A stretch of 42,609 bases of DNA from an uncultured Pelagibacteraceae bacterium (GCA_902598015.1 CACJZT010000008.1:1-42609); one strand, 5' to 3'; counted from the stretch's first letter, positions 35,186-42,609 are shown. Notes: a model not told the origin generated them from the sequence alone. Numbers and translations: made by a program.

Positions 35186-35834
35186 CTTTGATTTTAATTT
35201 TTCGTTTTGCTTTGTCTGCTAATTTTGGATCATGTGTGACCATAATTAAAGAAGACCCTTCTTCTTTGACGTATTTAAATAAAATTTCAGAGATCATTAT
35301 TGAGTTTTCGGTATCTAGATTACCAGTTGGTTCATCAGCTAAAATCAAATCTGGTTTCATTGCAATAGCTCTTGCAATCGCCACACGTTGTTGCTCTCCG
35401 CCAGATAATTGACTTGGAAGATTATTGAATCTATGTTTTAGACCAAATCGATCTAATAAACTTTTTGCTTCTTTCTCGGGATTTTTAAATTCATTAAGTT
35501 CAAGTGTTAAAGCTACATTTTCAACAGATGTATAATTTGGAATTAAATAGAAAGATTGAAATATAATTCCTATATTTTGCTTTCTAATTTCAGATACTTC
35601 GTCTTCATTAAGATTTGTTATTTCCTTGTCTTGAAATATAATTTTCCCTGAGGTTGGACGTTCTAGTCCACCAATAAGCATAATCAAGCTTGTTTTTCCT
35701 GACCCACTTTCTCCAACCACAGATACAGTTTCTTTTTTTTTTATAGTTAAATCAATATTTTTTAAAACATTGATATTATCCTTCCCAGTTTGGTATTTGA
35801 GATTTACTTTTTTTAATTTAAGAAGTGTGTTCAT
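35169..35834 (-). CDS. ABC transporter ATP-binding protein (YbbA-like)
   Basis: A 221-residue nucleotide-binding domain. I choose ATG at 35834 (MNTLLKLKKVNLKY) because this is the usual start; a Met 16 codons earlier would intrude on the opposing gene. Walker A is GESGSGKTS, the Q-loop IFQSFYLIP, the signature LSGGEQQRVAIARA, and Walker B LILADEPTGNLD. It is the MacB/LolD group. The start codon overlaps that of tesA on the other strand (shared CATG at 35832-35835), so no promoter region separates the two genes. Confidence 0.95.
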   Translation of the reverse strand: MNTLLKLKKVNLKYQTGKDNINVLKNIDLTIKKKETVSVVGESGSGKTSLIMLIGGLERPTSGKIIFQDKEITNLNEDEVSEIRKQNIGIIFQSFYLIPNYTSVENVALTLELNEFKNPEKEAKSLLDRFGLKHRFNNLPSQLSGGEQQRVAIARAIAMKPDLILADEPTGNLDTENSIMISEILFKYVKEEGSSLIMVTHDPKLADKAKRKIKIKDGKIK

Positions 35835-36441
35835 GAATAAAAGTTTATTTATAAAAATATTGTTATTCTTTCTAGTGCACATAAATGCAAGTGCAATAGA
35901 AAAGGTTATATTATTTGGCGATAGTTTAATGGCGGGTTATGGTCTACCTAAAGAACAACACTTATCTTTGGTTTTAGAAAGTAATCTCGTTAGGAGTGGT
36001 TTAAATATTAAGGTAATAAATGGAAGTGTGTCAGGTAGTACTTCTTCTGGTGGATTGAATAGAGCAGAATGGAGTTTATCAGAACCTGGTATTGATCTAA
36101 TCATCCTTGGTCTTGGGGCAAATGATATGCTTAGAGGAATTCAACCAGATGAAACCGAGAGAAATTTAGAAGAAATAATTAAAATCGCTAACAGTAAAAA
36201 AATAAAAATTATAATAGCCGGGATGGTTGCGCCAACAACTCATGGAACTAAGTATAAAAAAAATTTTGATGCTATTTATCCTAAATTGTCAAAAAAATAT
36301 AATTTACCCTTAATTCCATTTTTGCTAGAGGGTGTTGCTCTTGATCCAAATCTAAATCAACAGGATGGCATACATCCTAACAAAGCTGGAACAATAGTTA
36401 TAAGTAATACAATTCAAGATATTATTTCAAAAAATTATTAA
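35833..36441 (+). CDS. tesA: TesA, SGNH/GDSL-type thioesterase/arylesterase
   Basis: A 202-residue periplasmic esterase. Residues 1-21 are a signal peptide (MNKSLFIKILLFFLVHINAS). The SGNH blocks are all present: GDSLMAGYG with catalytic Ser31, the Gly in NGSVSGST, GAND with Asn97, and DGIHPNKAG with Asp178 and His181. It hydrolyses acyl thioesters and aryl esters. It is divergent from the ABC exporter, as tesA and ybbAP are in E. coli, and the two may handle related hydrophobic compounds. The upstream in-frame ATG at 35770 would lie in the ABC gene, so it is not used. Confidence 0.95.
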   Translation: MNKSLFIKILLFFLVHINASAIEKVILFGDSLMAGYGLPKEQHLSLVLESNLVRSGLNIKVINGSVSGSTSSGGLNRAEWSLSEPGIDLIILGLGANDMLRGIQPDETERNLEEIIKIANSKKIKIIIAGMVAPTTHGTKYKKNFDAIYPKLSKKYNLPLIPFLLEGVALDPNLNQQDGIHPNKAGTIVISNTIQDIISKNY

Positions 36442-36447
36442 TCGGAT

Positions 36448-37449
36448 ATGAAAAAAAAATATCATCATTTAGCAAATGGCACATTTCGTAATCCTGAAGG
36501 ATCAAAGGTGATTGATATGAATTTCAATTGGTCGTTTAAGGTCTTTAACCAAGAAAAAAAAAAATTAGATATGACTTTTCCTGAAAGTAATATCATTAAA
36601 AAAGAAAAAGTTTTATCGGATTTAAATAATTTCCAAAAAGAAGATTATGTAGCGTGGATAGGTCATGCAACATTTTTATTAAAATTTGGGGAAATAACAA
36701 TAATAACAGATCCAGTTTTTTCAAAAAATGCAGGACCTTTATTTTTTGGGCCAAAGAGATTTACTGAACCAGCATTAAAACTTAATGAGATACCAAGAAC
36801 AGATATTTTTCTACTAACTCACAATCACTACGATCATCAAGACATGAAAACAATAATGAGATTTCCTTATAAAGAATCTAAAGTCCTGGTACCTTTAGGA
36901 CTAAAAAAATATTTTAAAATTAATAGATTTAAAGATGTAAATGAAATGGATTGGTATGATCAAATAAGAATAAATCAGAATTTAAATATTACTTTTTTGC
37001 CATCAGTCCACTGGTCAAAAAGGAGTTTAACGGATACTAACAAAACTTTATGGGGTAGCTATTTGATTGAATACAAAGGAAAAAAAGTATTATTTTCATG
37101 TGATACTGGTGTTGGAAAAATATATAAAGAATTGGGAGATAAGTATGGTCCAATTGATTTAACATTTATTAACATTGGCGCATATAATTTTTATCCTATG
37201 GCTTCAATTAAAGATTCTTCTGCTTACCACACTAACCCTGAAGAAGCCCTTGGACTTGCTAAAGATTTAAAAAGTAAAAAAGTAATCGGAATGCATTGGG
37301 GAACTTTTGTATTATCACTTGAACCAATATTAGAGCCCCCTTTAAGGTTTAAGCAAAATGCAGAAAAATTTGGATTTAAAAAAGATGATGCAATTATTTT
37401 TAAAATTGGTGAATTTAAATTATTTAAAGAGCTTTTTGATACTAACTAG
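36448..37449 (+). CDS. Metallo-beta-lactamase fold hydrolase (NAPE-PLD/UlaG-like)
   Basis: A 333-residue protein of the MBL superfamily, opening WIGHATFLLKFGEITIITDPVFS (the NAPE-PLD/RomA-type start) with the metal site HNHYDH at 125-130 (HxHxDH), a further HW in PSVHWSKRS and GMHWGTF near 285. No signal peptide is seen, so it is cytosolic. Substrate unknown; relatives act on phospholipids or on lactones. It starts six bases after tesA and overlaps the convergent sugar dehydrogenase gene by eight bases. Confidence 0.92.
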   Translation: MKKKYHHLANGTFRNPEGSKVIDMNFNWSFKVFNQEKKKLDMTFPESNIIKKEKVLSDLNNFQKEDYVAWIGHATFLLKFGEITIITDPVFSKNAGPLFFGPKRFTEPALKLNEIPRTDIFLLTHNHYDHQDMKTIMRFPYKESKVLVPLGLKKYFKINRFKDVNEMDWYDQIRINQNLNITFLPSVHWSKRSLTDTNKTLWGSYLIEYKGKKVLFSCDTGVGKIYKELGDKYGPIDLTFINIGAYNFYPMASIKDSSAYHTNPEEALGLAKDLKSKKVIGMHWGTFVLSLEPILEPPLRFKQNAEKFGFKKDDAIIFKIGEFKLFKELFDTN

Positions 37450-38506
37450 AATTTTCCATCAACCACAATCCATCTTGATTTAAAAAATATAGTTTACCAT
37501 TTATAGGATGAATTTGTATGTCTCTGATTCTTCCAATTTTATCTTTAAATATTATTTCCTCTTTTACGTTTGATAAATCATTAAACTCTAATTTTCTTAA
37601 AGACTTATCTTTAAGAGAAGTAATTAATGCATGACCATTCCATTCTTTAAATTCATTACCTTTATAAATTGTGATTGCACTTGTGGCTATAGATGGAACC
37701 CAATATTGAATGGCTTTTGTAAAGCCAGGTTTCCATTTTGGCCCTATTGGTATACCTGAATAATTTGTGCCACCCCATCCAAGAATTTTCCAACCATAAT
37801 TTTCACCTTTCTTTGCTTCACCAAACCAATCGCCTCCTTTTGCACCATGATTGCTCATATAAATTTTTCCATCAAAAGGTGATAAAGTTAAACCTTGAGG
37901 ATTTCTTAAACCAATTTGATATATTTCAGGTAGCCAGTCTGATTTCCCCTCAAAACGAGGATTGTCTTTTGGAATGCCACCATCTAGATAAATTCTAATT
38001 ATACTTCCTGGATGTTTATTTCCATCTTGAGCAATCATTCCCCCACCTCTTTCACCTGCAGAAGCAAATAAATAATTGTCTTTAATTACCAGTCTTGAAC
38101 CAAAATGATAAGGCGAGTCAATTGGTGGATTGGCTTGAAAAATATTTTTAAAATTTAATTTGTTTTTATTAAATTTTGCACGTGCAATTGAAGTACTAGT
38201 CTTCCAATTATTTCTATTTTCTGTGTATGAGATGTAAATGTAATCTTCATGATACAGAATATCCAATAATCCTCCCTGTCCATATTCTACAAAATTTAAG
38301 TTATGACCAATTTCACTCATCTCTCTTGTTGAAATATTAACAAGTTTTATTTTGCCACCTTTCTCGGTAACAATCATTTCATTATCATTAACGAACGACG
38401 AACCCCAAGGTGCTTCTAATTCAATAATTTTATTAAAATTAAAATTTTTACTAAATGAATTAGTTGATAATAGTATTAATGATAAAAGAAATAATAATTT
38501 CTTCAC
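37442..38506 (-). CDS. PQQ-dependent soluble sugar dehydrogenase (YliI-like)
   Basis: A 354-residue secreted protein. The GTG at 38506 gives VKKLLFLLSLILLSTNSFS, a good signal peptide one base after the SDR stop. An ATG at 38542 would overlap the SDR by 35 bases. The six-bladed propeller motifs include APWGSSFVNDNEMIVTEKGG, the ENRNNWKTSTSIAR strand, GERGGGMIAQDGNKHPGSII, YQIGLRNPQGLTLSPF, and GENYGWKILGWG. Aldose sugar dehydrogenases of this family oxidise sugars in the periplasm. The PQQ-synthesis genes are not in the window. Confidence 0.92.
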   Translation of the reverse strand: MKKLLFLLSLILLSTNSFSKNFNFNKIIELEAPWGSSFVNDNEMIVTEKGGKIKLVNISTREMSEIGHNLNFVEYGQGGLLDILYHEDYIYISYTENRNNWKTSTSIARAKFNKNKLNFKNIFQANPPIDSPYHFGSRLVIKDNYLFASAGERGGGMIAQDGNKHPGSIIRIYLDGGIPKDNPRFEGKSDWLPEIYQIGLRNPQGLTLSPFDGKIYMSNHGAKGGDWFGEAKKGENYGWKILGWGGTNYSGIPIGPKWKPGFTKAIQYWVPSIATSAITIYKGNEFKEWNGHALITSLKDKSLRKLEFNDLSNVKEEIIFKDKIGRIRDIQIHPINGKLYFLNQDGLWLMENSS

Positions 38507-38507
38507 T

Positions 38508-39218
38508 CTATGAAAGTTTTGATCTACCACCATCGACAGCAATAATTTGTCCTGTAACCCAAGAACTGTCTTCAGTTATTAGAAATTTTGCAAGCGAAGC
38601 TGAGTCTTTACCTTCTCCAAGTCTTTTTAATGGATGGGCTTTTGCTATACCATCAGCTAAAACTTTATTTTTAAGCATTGGCTCTGCAATTTTTGAATTA
38701 GTTAAACTTGGAGCAATGCAATTTACTCTTATATTAGGAGCAAATTCTGCTGCTAAAGAAACAGTTAATCCTTCAACAGCTGCTTTAGTTGAAGCTATAA
38801 TTGCATGATTTGTAAAACCCCTTTGAGCAGCAACAGTTGAAAACAAAACAATCGATCCTTTATTTTTTTTTAAACTTTCTTGATAACCTTTAATTAAATC
38901 TACTGCAGAATATAAATTTAGTTTCATACATTTTGTAAAATCTTGTTCTGAAACCATTCTCAAAGGCTTTAAATCAATTGAACCAACACAATAAGCTATA
39001 CCTTTGATATCATCTATTTCGGACTTAATCTTTTCAACAAAACCATTTTCTAAAACATCAGAGACTGTATATTTACAATTTAGTTTTTCAGACAAAGATT
39101 TTGTTCTTTCTTCATCCCTACCAATTAAATGTACTTCTTTCCCGGCTGCGTATAACTGTTCAGCTAAATTAGATCCGATAGATCCTGTCGCACCTACTAC
39201 TAAATATTTTTCTGACAT
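38508..39218 (-). CDS. SDR-family oxidoreductase lacking the catalytic tyrosine
   Basis: A 236-residue Rossmann protein. The NAD(P) loop is GATGSIGSN (9-17), and Asp/Arg at GRDEERTK suggest NADP(H). The catalytic area reads LFSTVAAQRGF then NHAIIASTKAA: Ser127 and Lys145 are present, but the position of the catalytic Tyr (141) is Ile. SDR members with this NHA-x-I-A-x-x-K pattern occur in other bacteria, and I recall them near photolyase genes. It may be a non-classical enzyme. The next gene downstream is the sugar dehydrogenase, and the photolyase is divergent, 27 bases away. Confidence 0.9.
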   Translation of the reverse strand: MSEKYLVVGATGSIGSNLAEQLYAAGKEVHLIGRDEERTKSLSEKLNCKYTVSDVLENGFVEKIKSEIDDIKGIAYCVGSIDLKPLRMVSEQDFTKCMKLNLYSAVDLIKGYQESLKKNKGSIVLFSTVAAQRGFTNHAIIASTKAAVEGLTVSLAAEFAPNIRVNCIAPSLTNSKIAEPMLKNKVLADGIAKAHPLKRLGEGKDSASLAKFLITEDSSWVTGQIIAVDGGRSKLS

Positions 39219-39245
39219 AAATTTTTAAAGAGTTATATATAGTTA

Positions 39246-40736
39246 ATGAAATTATTTTTTCTACTTGGAAATCAGCTTTTCTCAGAGAAATATCTAGAAA
39301 AGTACAGAAAAGACCACTTTTTCTTTATGGCTGAAGATTATCAGCTCTGTACGTACGAAAAGCATCATAAACAAAAGATATTATTGTTCTTATCTTGCAT
39401 GCGATCTCACGCAGATAGACTAAAAAAAAATAAATTTAAATTAGAATATTCTTCGATCGAGGACAAACCTTTCAAGCTGGATTACACAGAAAAATTAAAA
39501 AAAATAATTAAAGCAAAAAAAATTAAAGAAATTTCAAGTTTCGAAATTGAGGATAAGTTTTTTGAAAATAAAATTAACAATTTTTTAAAAAGGGAAAAAA
39601 TTAAATGGAATATTATTCAAACACCAATGTTTTTAAATTCTAGAGAAAAATTTAAAAACTATTTATCAAAATCAAAAAAACCTTTTATGGCAGTTTTTTA
39701 TAAAGATACTAGAAGAGATTTGGATATACTCATGAAAAAAGATGGTAATCCAGAAGGAGGCAAATGGAGTTTTGACGAAGAAAATCGAAATAAACTTCCA
39801 AAAAATATATCTATACCCAAATTTCCTAAAATTACTGAGACTGTTCATACGAAAAAACTAAAAATTTTAATTGATAAAAACTTTAAAAGTCACCCAGGTA
39901 ATACGAAAGATTTTTGGTTTGCTACGGAATATGATGATGTAATTAAATTATTAAATTTTTTTATTAAAGAGAAATCAAATTTATTTGGGGATTATGAAGA
40001 TGCAGTTGATCAGAAAGACAATATATTATTTCATAGTGCTTTAAGTCCTTACATCAATTTAGGTCTTATCACTCCAGAATTTATCATTAAAAAAGTTTTA
40101 GATTTTCACAACAAAAATAAAATAAGATTAAATTCCTTAGAAGGTTATATTCGTCAAGTAATCGGATGGAGAGAATTTATGAGGGGAATATATCAAAGCT
40201 ATTCAAAAGAAATGGAAACTAGAAATTTTTTTAAACAAAATAGAAAAATGAAAAATTCATGGTACGAAGGAACAACAGGATTACCACCTTTAGATTATGC
40301 TATTAAAAATGCAGTGAATTATGGTTGGTCACATCATATTGAAAGGTTAATGATCTTATCAAACATAATGAATTTATGTGAAGTTAAGCCAACATATGTT
40401 TACAAATGGTTTATGGAAATGTTTGTAGATTCCTCAGACTGGGTAATGGTCCCGAATGTTTATGGAATGGGGCTTTTCAGTGATGGAGGAATATTTGCAA
40501 CAAAACCATATATTTGCGGCTCCGCTTATTTCATGAAAATGATGGATTTTAAAAAAGGAGAATGGTGCAATACCATGGATGGTCTTTATTGGAGATTCAT
40601 TAATAGAAATAGAGCCTTCTTTTTAAAAAATCCTAGACTTTCTATGATGGTTAGAATTTTCGATAAAATGAAACCTGATAGAAAAAAATTAATTTTAGCT
40701 GAGGCAGAAAAATTTATTAAACAAAATACTGCATAG
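39246..40736 (+). CDS. Cryptochrome/photolyase family protein (FeS-BCP/PhrB-like)
   Basis: A 496-residue member of the deoxyribodipyrimidine photolyase-related (COG3046) group, to which (6-4) photolyases of the PhrB type belong. The N-terminal antenna domain starts MKLFFLLGNQLF. FYKDTRRDLDILM then GGKWSFDEENRNKLP is the family's hallmark. FAD-site motifs include VIGWREFMRGIYQ and GYRWSHH-like GWSHHIERLM. For the 4Fe-4S cluster usually seen, only Cys378, Cys424 and Cys441 are available; the CxxC pair with its long loop is replaced by a short DFKKGEWC. It probably repairs UV photoproducts. Translationally coupled to a DUF2256 peptide. Confidence 0.92.
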   Translation: MKLFFLLGNQLFSEKYLEKYRKDHFFFMAEDYQLCTYEKHHKQKILLFLSCMRSHADRLKKNKFKLEYSSIEDKPFKLDYTEKLKKIIKAKKIKEISSFEIEDKFFENKINNFLKREKIKWNIIQTPMFLNSREKFKNYLSKSKKPFMAVFYKDTRRDLDILMKKDGNPEGGKWSFDEENRNKLPKNISIPKFPKITETVHTKKLKILIDKNFKSHPGNTKDFWFATEYDDVIKLLNFFIKEKSNLFGDYEDAVDQKDNILFHSALSPYINLGLITPEFIIKKVLDFHNKNKIRLNSLEGYIRQVIGWREFMRGIYQSYSKEMETRNFFKQNRKMKNSWYEGTTGLPPLDYAIKNAVNYGWSHHIERLMILSNIMNLCEVKPTYVYKWFMEMFVDSSDWVMVPNVYGMGLFSDGGIFATKPYICGSAYFMKMMDFKKGEWCNTMDGLYWRFINRNRAFFLKNPRLSMMVRIFDKMKPDRKKLILAEAEKFIKQNTA

Positions 40737-40864
40737 TGAGAAAAGAAAATTTACCCACAAAAATTTGCCCTGTATGTAAGAGACCTTTTACTTGGAGAAA
40801 AAAATGGAAATTAAACTGGGATAAAGTGAAATATTGTTCTAAGAAATGTTCAAAAAACAACTAA
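40736..40864 (+). CDS. DUF2256 zinc-knuckle peptide
   Basis: A 42-residue peptide starting at GTG 40736, whose G is the last base of the photolyase TAG stop. It ends TAA 40862-40864. The product contains KICPVCKRPFTWRKKW and KVKYCSKKCS, i.e. CxxC and CxxxC around an RPFTWRKKW core, which matches DUF2256. The four cysteines can bind one zinc. The close coupling to the photolyase gene and the recurring neighbourhood in other genomes (from memory) suggest a light-repair link. Confidence 0.85.
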   Translation: MRKENLPTKICPVCKRPFTWRKKWKLNWDKVKYCSKKCSKNN

Positions 40865-41095
40865 TTAGCAACAAGAGCAGCTTTTCTTTTTCTCTGGTTT
40901 TTTTGCTTCAATCACTTCTTCTTTAGGGGCTGATTGTTCAAGAATTTTTGCTGCTTCAGCTTCTTTCTCTTTTAATATTTTATTTTCAATGTACGCGTAA
41001 AGAGAGTTGAAACCTAATTTTGAAGCTTTCTTTTCTTCATAATTCCTTCTGCCTTTAAGATTTTCAATAATTTCAAGAACTTGCGGATTATTCAT
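40865..41095 (-). CDS. Small charged protein with C-terminal CSCC tail
   Basis: A 76-residue protein that starts MNNPQVLEIIENLKGRRNYE, forms a helical region to about residue 50, then a Lys/Glu/Pro-rich stretch (APKEEVIEAKKPEKKK), and ends CSCC. No family is recognised. The terminal Cys cluster suggests metal binding or oxidation sensing. Its TAA touches the end of the DUF2256 gene on the opposite strand with no base between. It lies between the two photolyase-like genes and may be co-transcribed downstream of the second one (42-base gap). Confidence 0.7.
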   Translation of the reverse strand: MNNPQVLEIIENLKGRRNYEEKKASKLGFNSLYAYIENKILKEKEAEAAKILEQSAPKEEVIEAKKPEKKKSCSCC

Positions 41096-41136
41096 ATTAT
41101 TGTTATCTCATAATTTTGATAATTTACAATAGTTCT

Positions 41137-42279
41137 TTAAAAAAATTCTTTAATTATAGTTGGTATGTACTTTTTGAAATTAAAAAAACCTTTATTGCAA
41201 TATTTCCAAGAACTTCGGTCTAAATTACGATAAAGAAATTTTATATTATTTATTCCTTGAGAAGTTAAATAATCTAAGTTTTCTCCAACACAAGGATAAA
41301 AAAAATAACTATTCTCAATTGTTTTAAGGTTACCAATATCAATAATTTCACAATCCAAAGATTTTTCATCCAACCTTCTTTTTTGATCCTGAATTAAATT
41401 AGTCTTAAATTTCATTGTTTTTTCACTAAGTTTAATATTTCTACTGTCGTTATTATTATTAACTAAATAAATCTTTTTAAATTTATGGTCTTTGAAATCA
41501 GTCAACTCAAAAGAAAGATTATTATCAAAAATAATTAAATTTTGCTCATCCAAACTTACTGGATTACTAAAATCTTTTAAGACAGCCTTGTATATTTTCT
41601 CGCTAACTTTAGGTGGTGCATTTTCATTTAAATTAATGTTATTAAATCTGTTATTAGTAAATTTTTTTATATTCCATTCACTTGCCAAATAATGCTTACC
41701 TTGTGTTTGTATCCCAGCAACCCATCTCCATCCCAATGTATTAGATGCTGCATCTCCATCATAGAGATGTTTCATAAAAAATTCAGCTCCTAATTGCCAA
41801 GGTAAATTTAAAGTAAAAATCCAGATACTGGCAAACCACATTCTTGTATGATTATGAAGGTAATTAAATTCTTTTAATTCTTTAACCCATTCATTAAAAC
41901 ATTCTATATTTGTATTTCCATCAATGGCATTTAAATAATCTTTATTATCTTTGTATTTTTCTCTTATAATTTTTATTTCTATTATGTAATCTGTCCATAC
42001 ACTAGGTCTTAATTCTAACCATCCTTTCCAATAAGTACGCCACAAAACCTCCTGAATAAATTTTTCATTTTTAGAAAATGAAAATTTCTTTAAGGCTTTA
42101 TCTATAACCTCTAACTCATTTAATATTCCATGAGATATATATGGAGAAATACAAGATATATTTGATCTTTTATCCGGACCAAAATCAAAATTTCTCAATC
42201 TTGAATATTCAGAAAGATTATTTTCAATAAAATTATCTAGTTTATTAGTGGCTTGCGCCCGACTTGGTTCAAAATTCAT
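41137..42279 (-). CDS. Photolyase-like FAD-binding protein with C-terminal alpha/beta domain (no N-terminal antenna domain)
   Basis: A 380-residue protein. The FAD-binding domain of the photolyase/cryptochrome family starts at once: ISPYISHGIL near 44-53, FIQEVLWRTYWKGWLELRP (75-92), YLHNHTRMWFASIW (140-153), DGDAASNTLGWRWVAG (174-189). The usual N-terminal Rossmann antenna domain is absent. After residue 240 comes an alpha/beta stretch (LIIFDNN, KKIYLVNN, a helix at 290-305, then CEIIDIG and YFFYPCVGENLDYL) resembling a Rossmann half. Light-driven repair or signalling is likely; the substrate is unknown. Six bases from argG. Confidence 0.88.
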   Translation of the reverse strand: MNFEPSRAQATNKLDNFIENNLSEYSRLRNFDFGPDKRSNISCISPYISHGILNELEVIDKALKKFSFSKNEKFIQEVLWRTYWKGWLELRPSVWTDYIIEIKIIREKYKDNKDYLNAIDGNTNIECFNEWVKELKEFNYLHNHTRMWFASIWIFTLNLPWQLGAEFFMKHLYDGDAASNTLGWRWVAGIQTQGKHYLASEWNIKKFTNNRFNNINLNENAPPKVSEKIYKAVLKDFSNPVSLDEQNLIIFDNNLSFELTDFKDHKFKKIYLVNNNNDSRNIKLSEKTMKFKTNLIQDQKRRLDEKSLDCEIIDIGNLKTIENSYFFYPCVGENLDYLTSQGINNIKFLYRNLDRSSWKYCNKGFFNFKKYIPTIIKEFF

Positions 42280-42285
42280 GATATT

Positions 42286-42609
42286 TTATTTTAATTTTTT
42301 CTTGTGAAAATTAATAAATCTTTCAACATTTGATTTATTAAAAGTTTTATTTTCCTCAAATGAAACTTTTTTCATAGAATAAGCTGAACTTTTAGTTATT
42401 CTTGAATGAATAATAACATTCCCTTTATATAACCTCAATTTAACTGATCCATTAACTTTACTTCTCTTAAGATCAACAATTCTTTGTAATTTAAATCTCT
42501 CTTTAGAAAACCAATATCCATTGTAAATCAGTTCCGCATATCTAGGCATAATTTTTTCTTTCTTATGCATTGTATCTTTATCAAGTGTAACAGACTCTAT
42601 AGCTCTATG
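42286..42609 (-). CDS. argG: ArgG, argininosuccinate synthase (C-terminal end only)
   Basis: The minus-strand frame is open from the right edge to TAA at 42286-42288, giving 107 residues. RAIESVTLDKDTMHKKEKIM followed by PRYAELIYNGYWFSKERF is the highly conserved ArgG C-terminal helix, and GSVKLRLYKGNVII matches the family's strand (VRLKLYKGNv). ArgG joins citrulline and aspartate in arginine synthesis. The start lies outside the window; a Met at 42570 is internal, not the real start. No frameshift is seen in the visible part. Confidence 0.95.
   Translation of the reverse strand, partial: HRAIESVTLDKDTMHKKEKIMPRYAELIYNGYWFSKERFKLQRIVDLKRSKVNGSVKLRLYKGNVIIHSRITKSSAYSMKKVSFEENKTFNKSNVERFINFHKKKLK

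Noticed and set aside
37738..37998. 86-codon plus-strand frame inside the sugar dehydrogenase
   Set aside because: Antisense of propeller blades; no support.
1..42609. Mobile elements, prophage, toxin-antitoxin or defence systems, CRISPR
   Set aside because: No transposase, integrase, repeat-spacer array, restriction enzyme or toxin motif was found. Base and codon use look even across the window by eye.

Overview
The window is a compact, AT-rich bacterial chromosome segment. Genes are packed on both strands with gaps of 0 to about 100 bases, many stop and start codons overlap, and AAA/TTA/ATT codons dominate. Protein content (HisAFE, dimeric-type DctPQM TRAP system, UbiH-like hydroxylase, LolA next to FtsK, PurH next to a heparinase II/III-like protein, SSS symporter with a DUF4212 subunit and Acs, TesA with an ABC exporter, PQQ sugar dehydrogenase, two photolyase-like proteins) points to a marine alphaproteobacterium of the SAR11 clade (Pelagibacter-like). 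No phage, transposase, integrase or CRISPR array was seen. The edges cut hisA (left) and argG (right).

Layout. 1-1.6 kb: end of the histidine operon (hisA-hisF-hisE) plus a MaoP/DUF413-like gene. 1.7-1.9 kb: a leader that folds like a SAM-II/SAM-V riboswitch ahead of a 55-residue protein. 1.9-4.7 kb: a TRAP transporter (dctM, dctQ, dctP, minus strand). 4.8-6.3 kb: three tandem type IV prepilin paralogues. 6.3-7.2 kb: HIT protein and GNAT acetyltransferase. 7.2-9.8 kb: lolA and ftsK (minus). 9.9-14.2 kb: a degenerate UbiH-like monooxygenase, a LON-domain protein, a TPR-sulfotransferase and a TPR protein with a CxxH/CxxC knuckle. 14.4-15.9 kb: a small outer-membrane barrel candidate, a possibly frameshifted small membrane protein, tRNA-Gly(GCC) with a clear sigma70 promoter, and a pterin carbinolamine dehydratase. 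15.9-20.1 kb (minus): purH, heparinase II/III-like, rpe, and a small membrane protein. 20.1-25.4 kb: acetate-type uptake and activation (SSS symporter, DUF4212, Acs, EVE protein) with one opposing gene of unknown function. 25.5-27.7 kb: TPR-OGT (SPINDLY-like). 27.7-32.6 kb: tsaD, hemC, hemD, an MscS channel, yggT, folD. 32.6-37.4 kb: ABC exporter (YbbP/YbbA-like) diverging from tesA, then a metallo-beta-lactamase-fold hydrolase. 37.4-42.3 kb: sugar dehydrogenase, a Tyr-less SDR, a cryptochrome/photolyase (FeS-BCP-like) with a translationally coupled DUF2256 peptide, a Cys-tailed small protein and a second photolyase-like protein whose alpha/beta domain follows the FAD domain instead of preceding it.

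The window is mostly core metabolism of a streamlined oligotroph. The most unusual signals are: (i) the SAM-riboswitch-like leader controlling a tiny unknown protein; (ii) the light-repair neighbourhood at 38.5-42.3 kb with its odd photolyase architectures, a DUF2256 zinc-knuckle peptide and an SDR lacking its catalytic tyrosine; (iii) the prepilin triplet with 33 identical N-terminal residues and unrelated C-termini; (iv) three TPR proteins carrying modification-type domains; and (v) a perfect sigma54-type -24/-12 match in a lineage whose sequenced members are, as far as I know, without RpoN.
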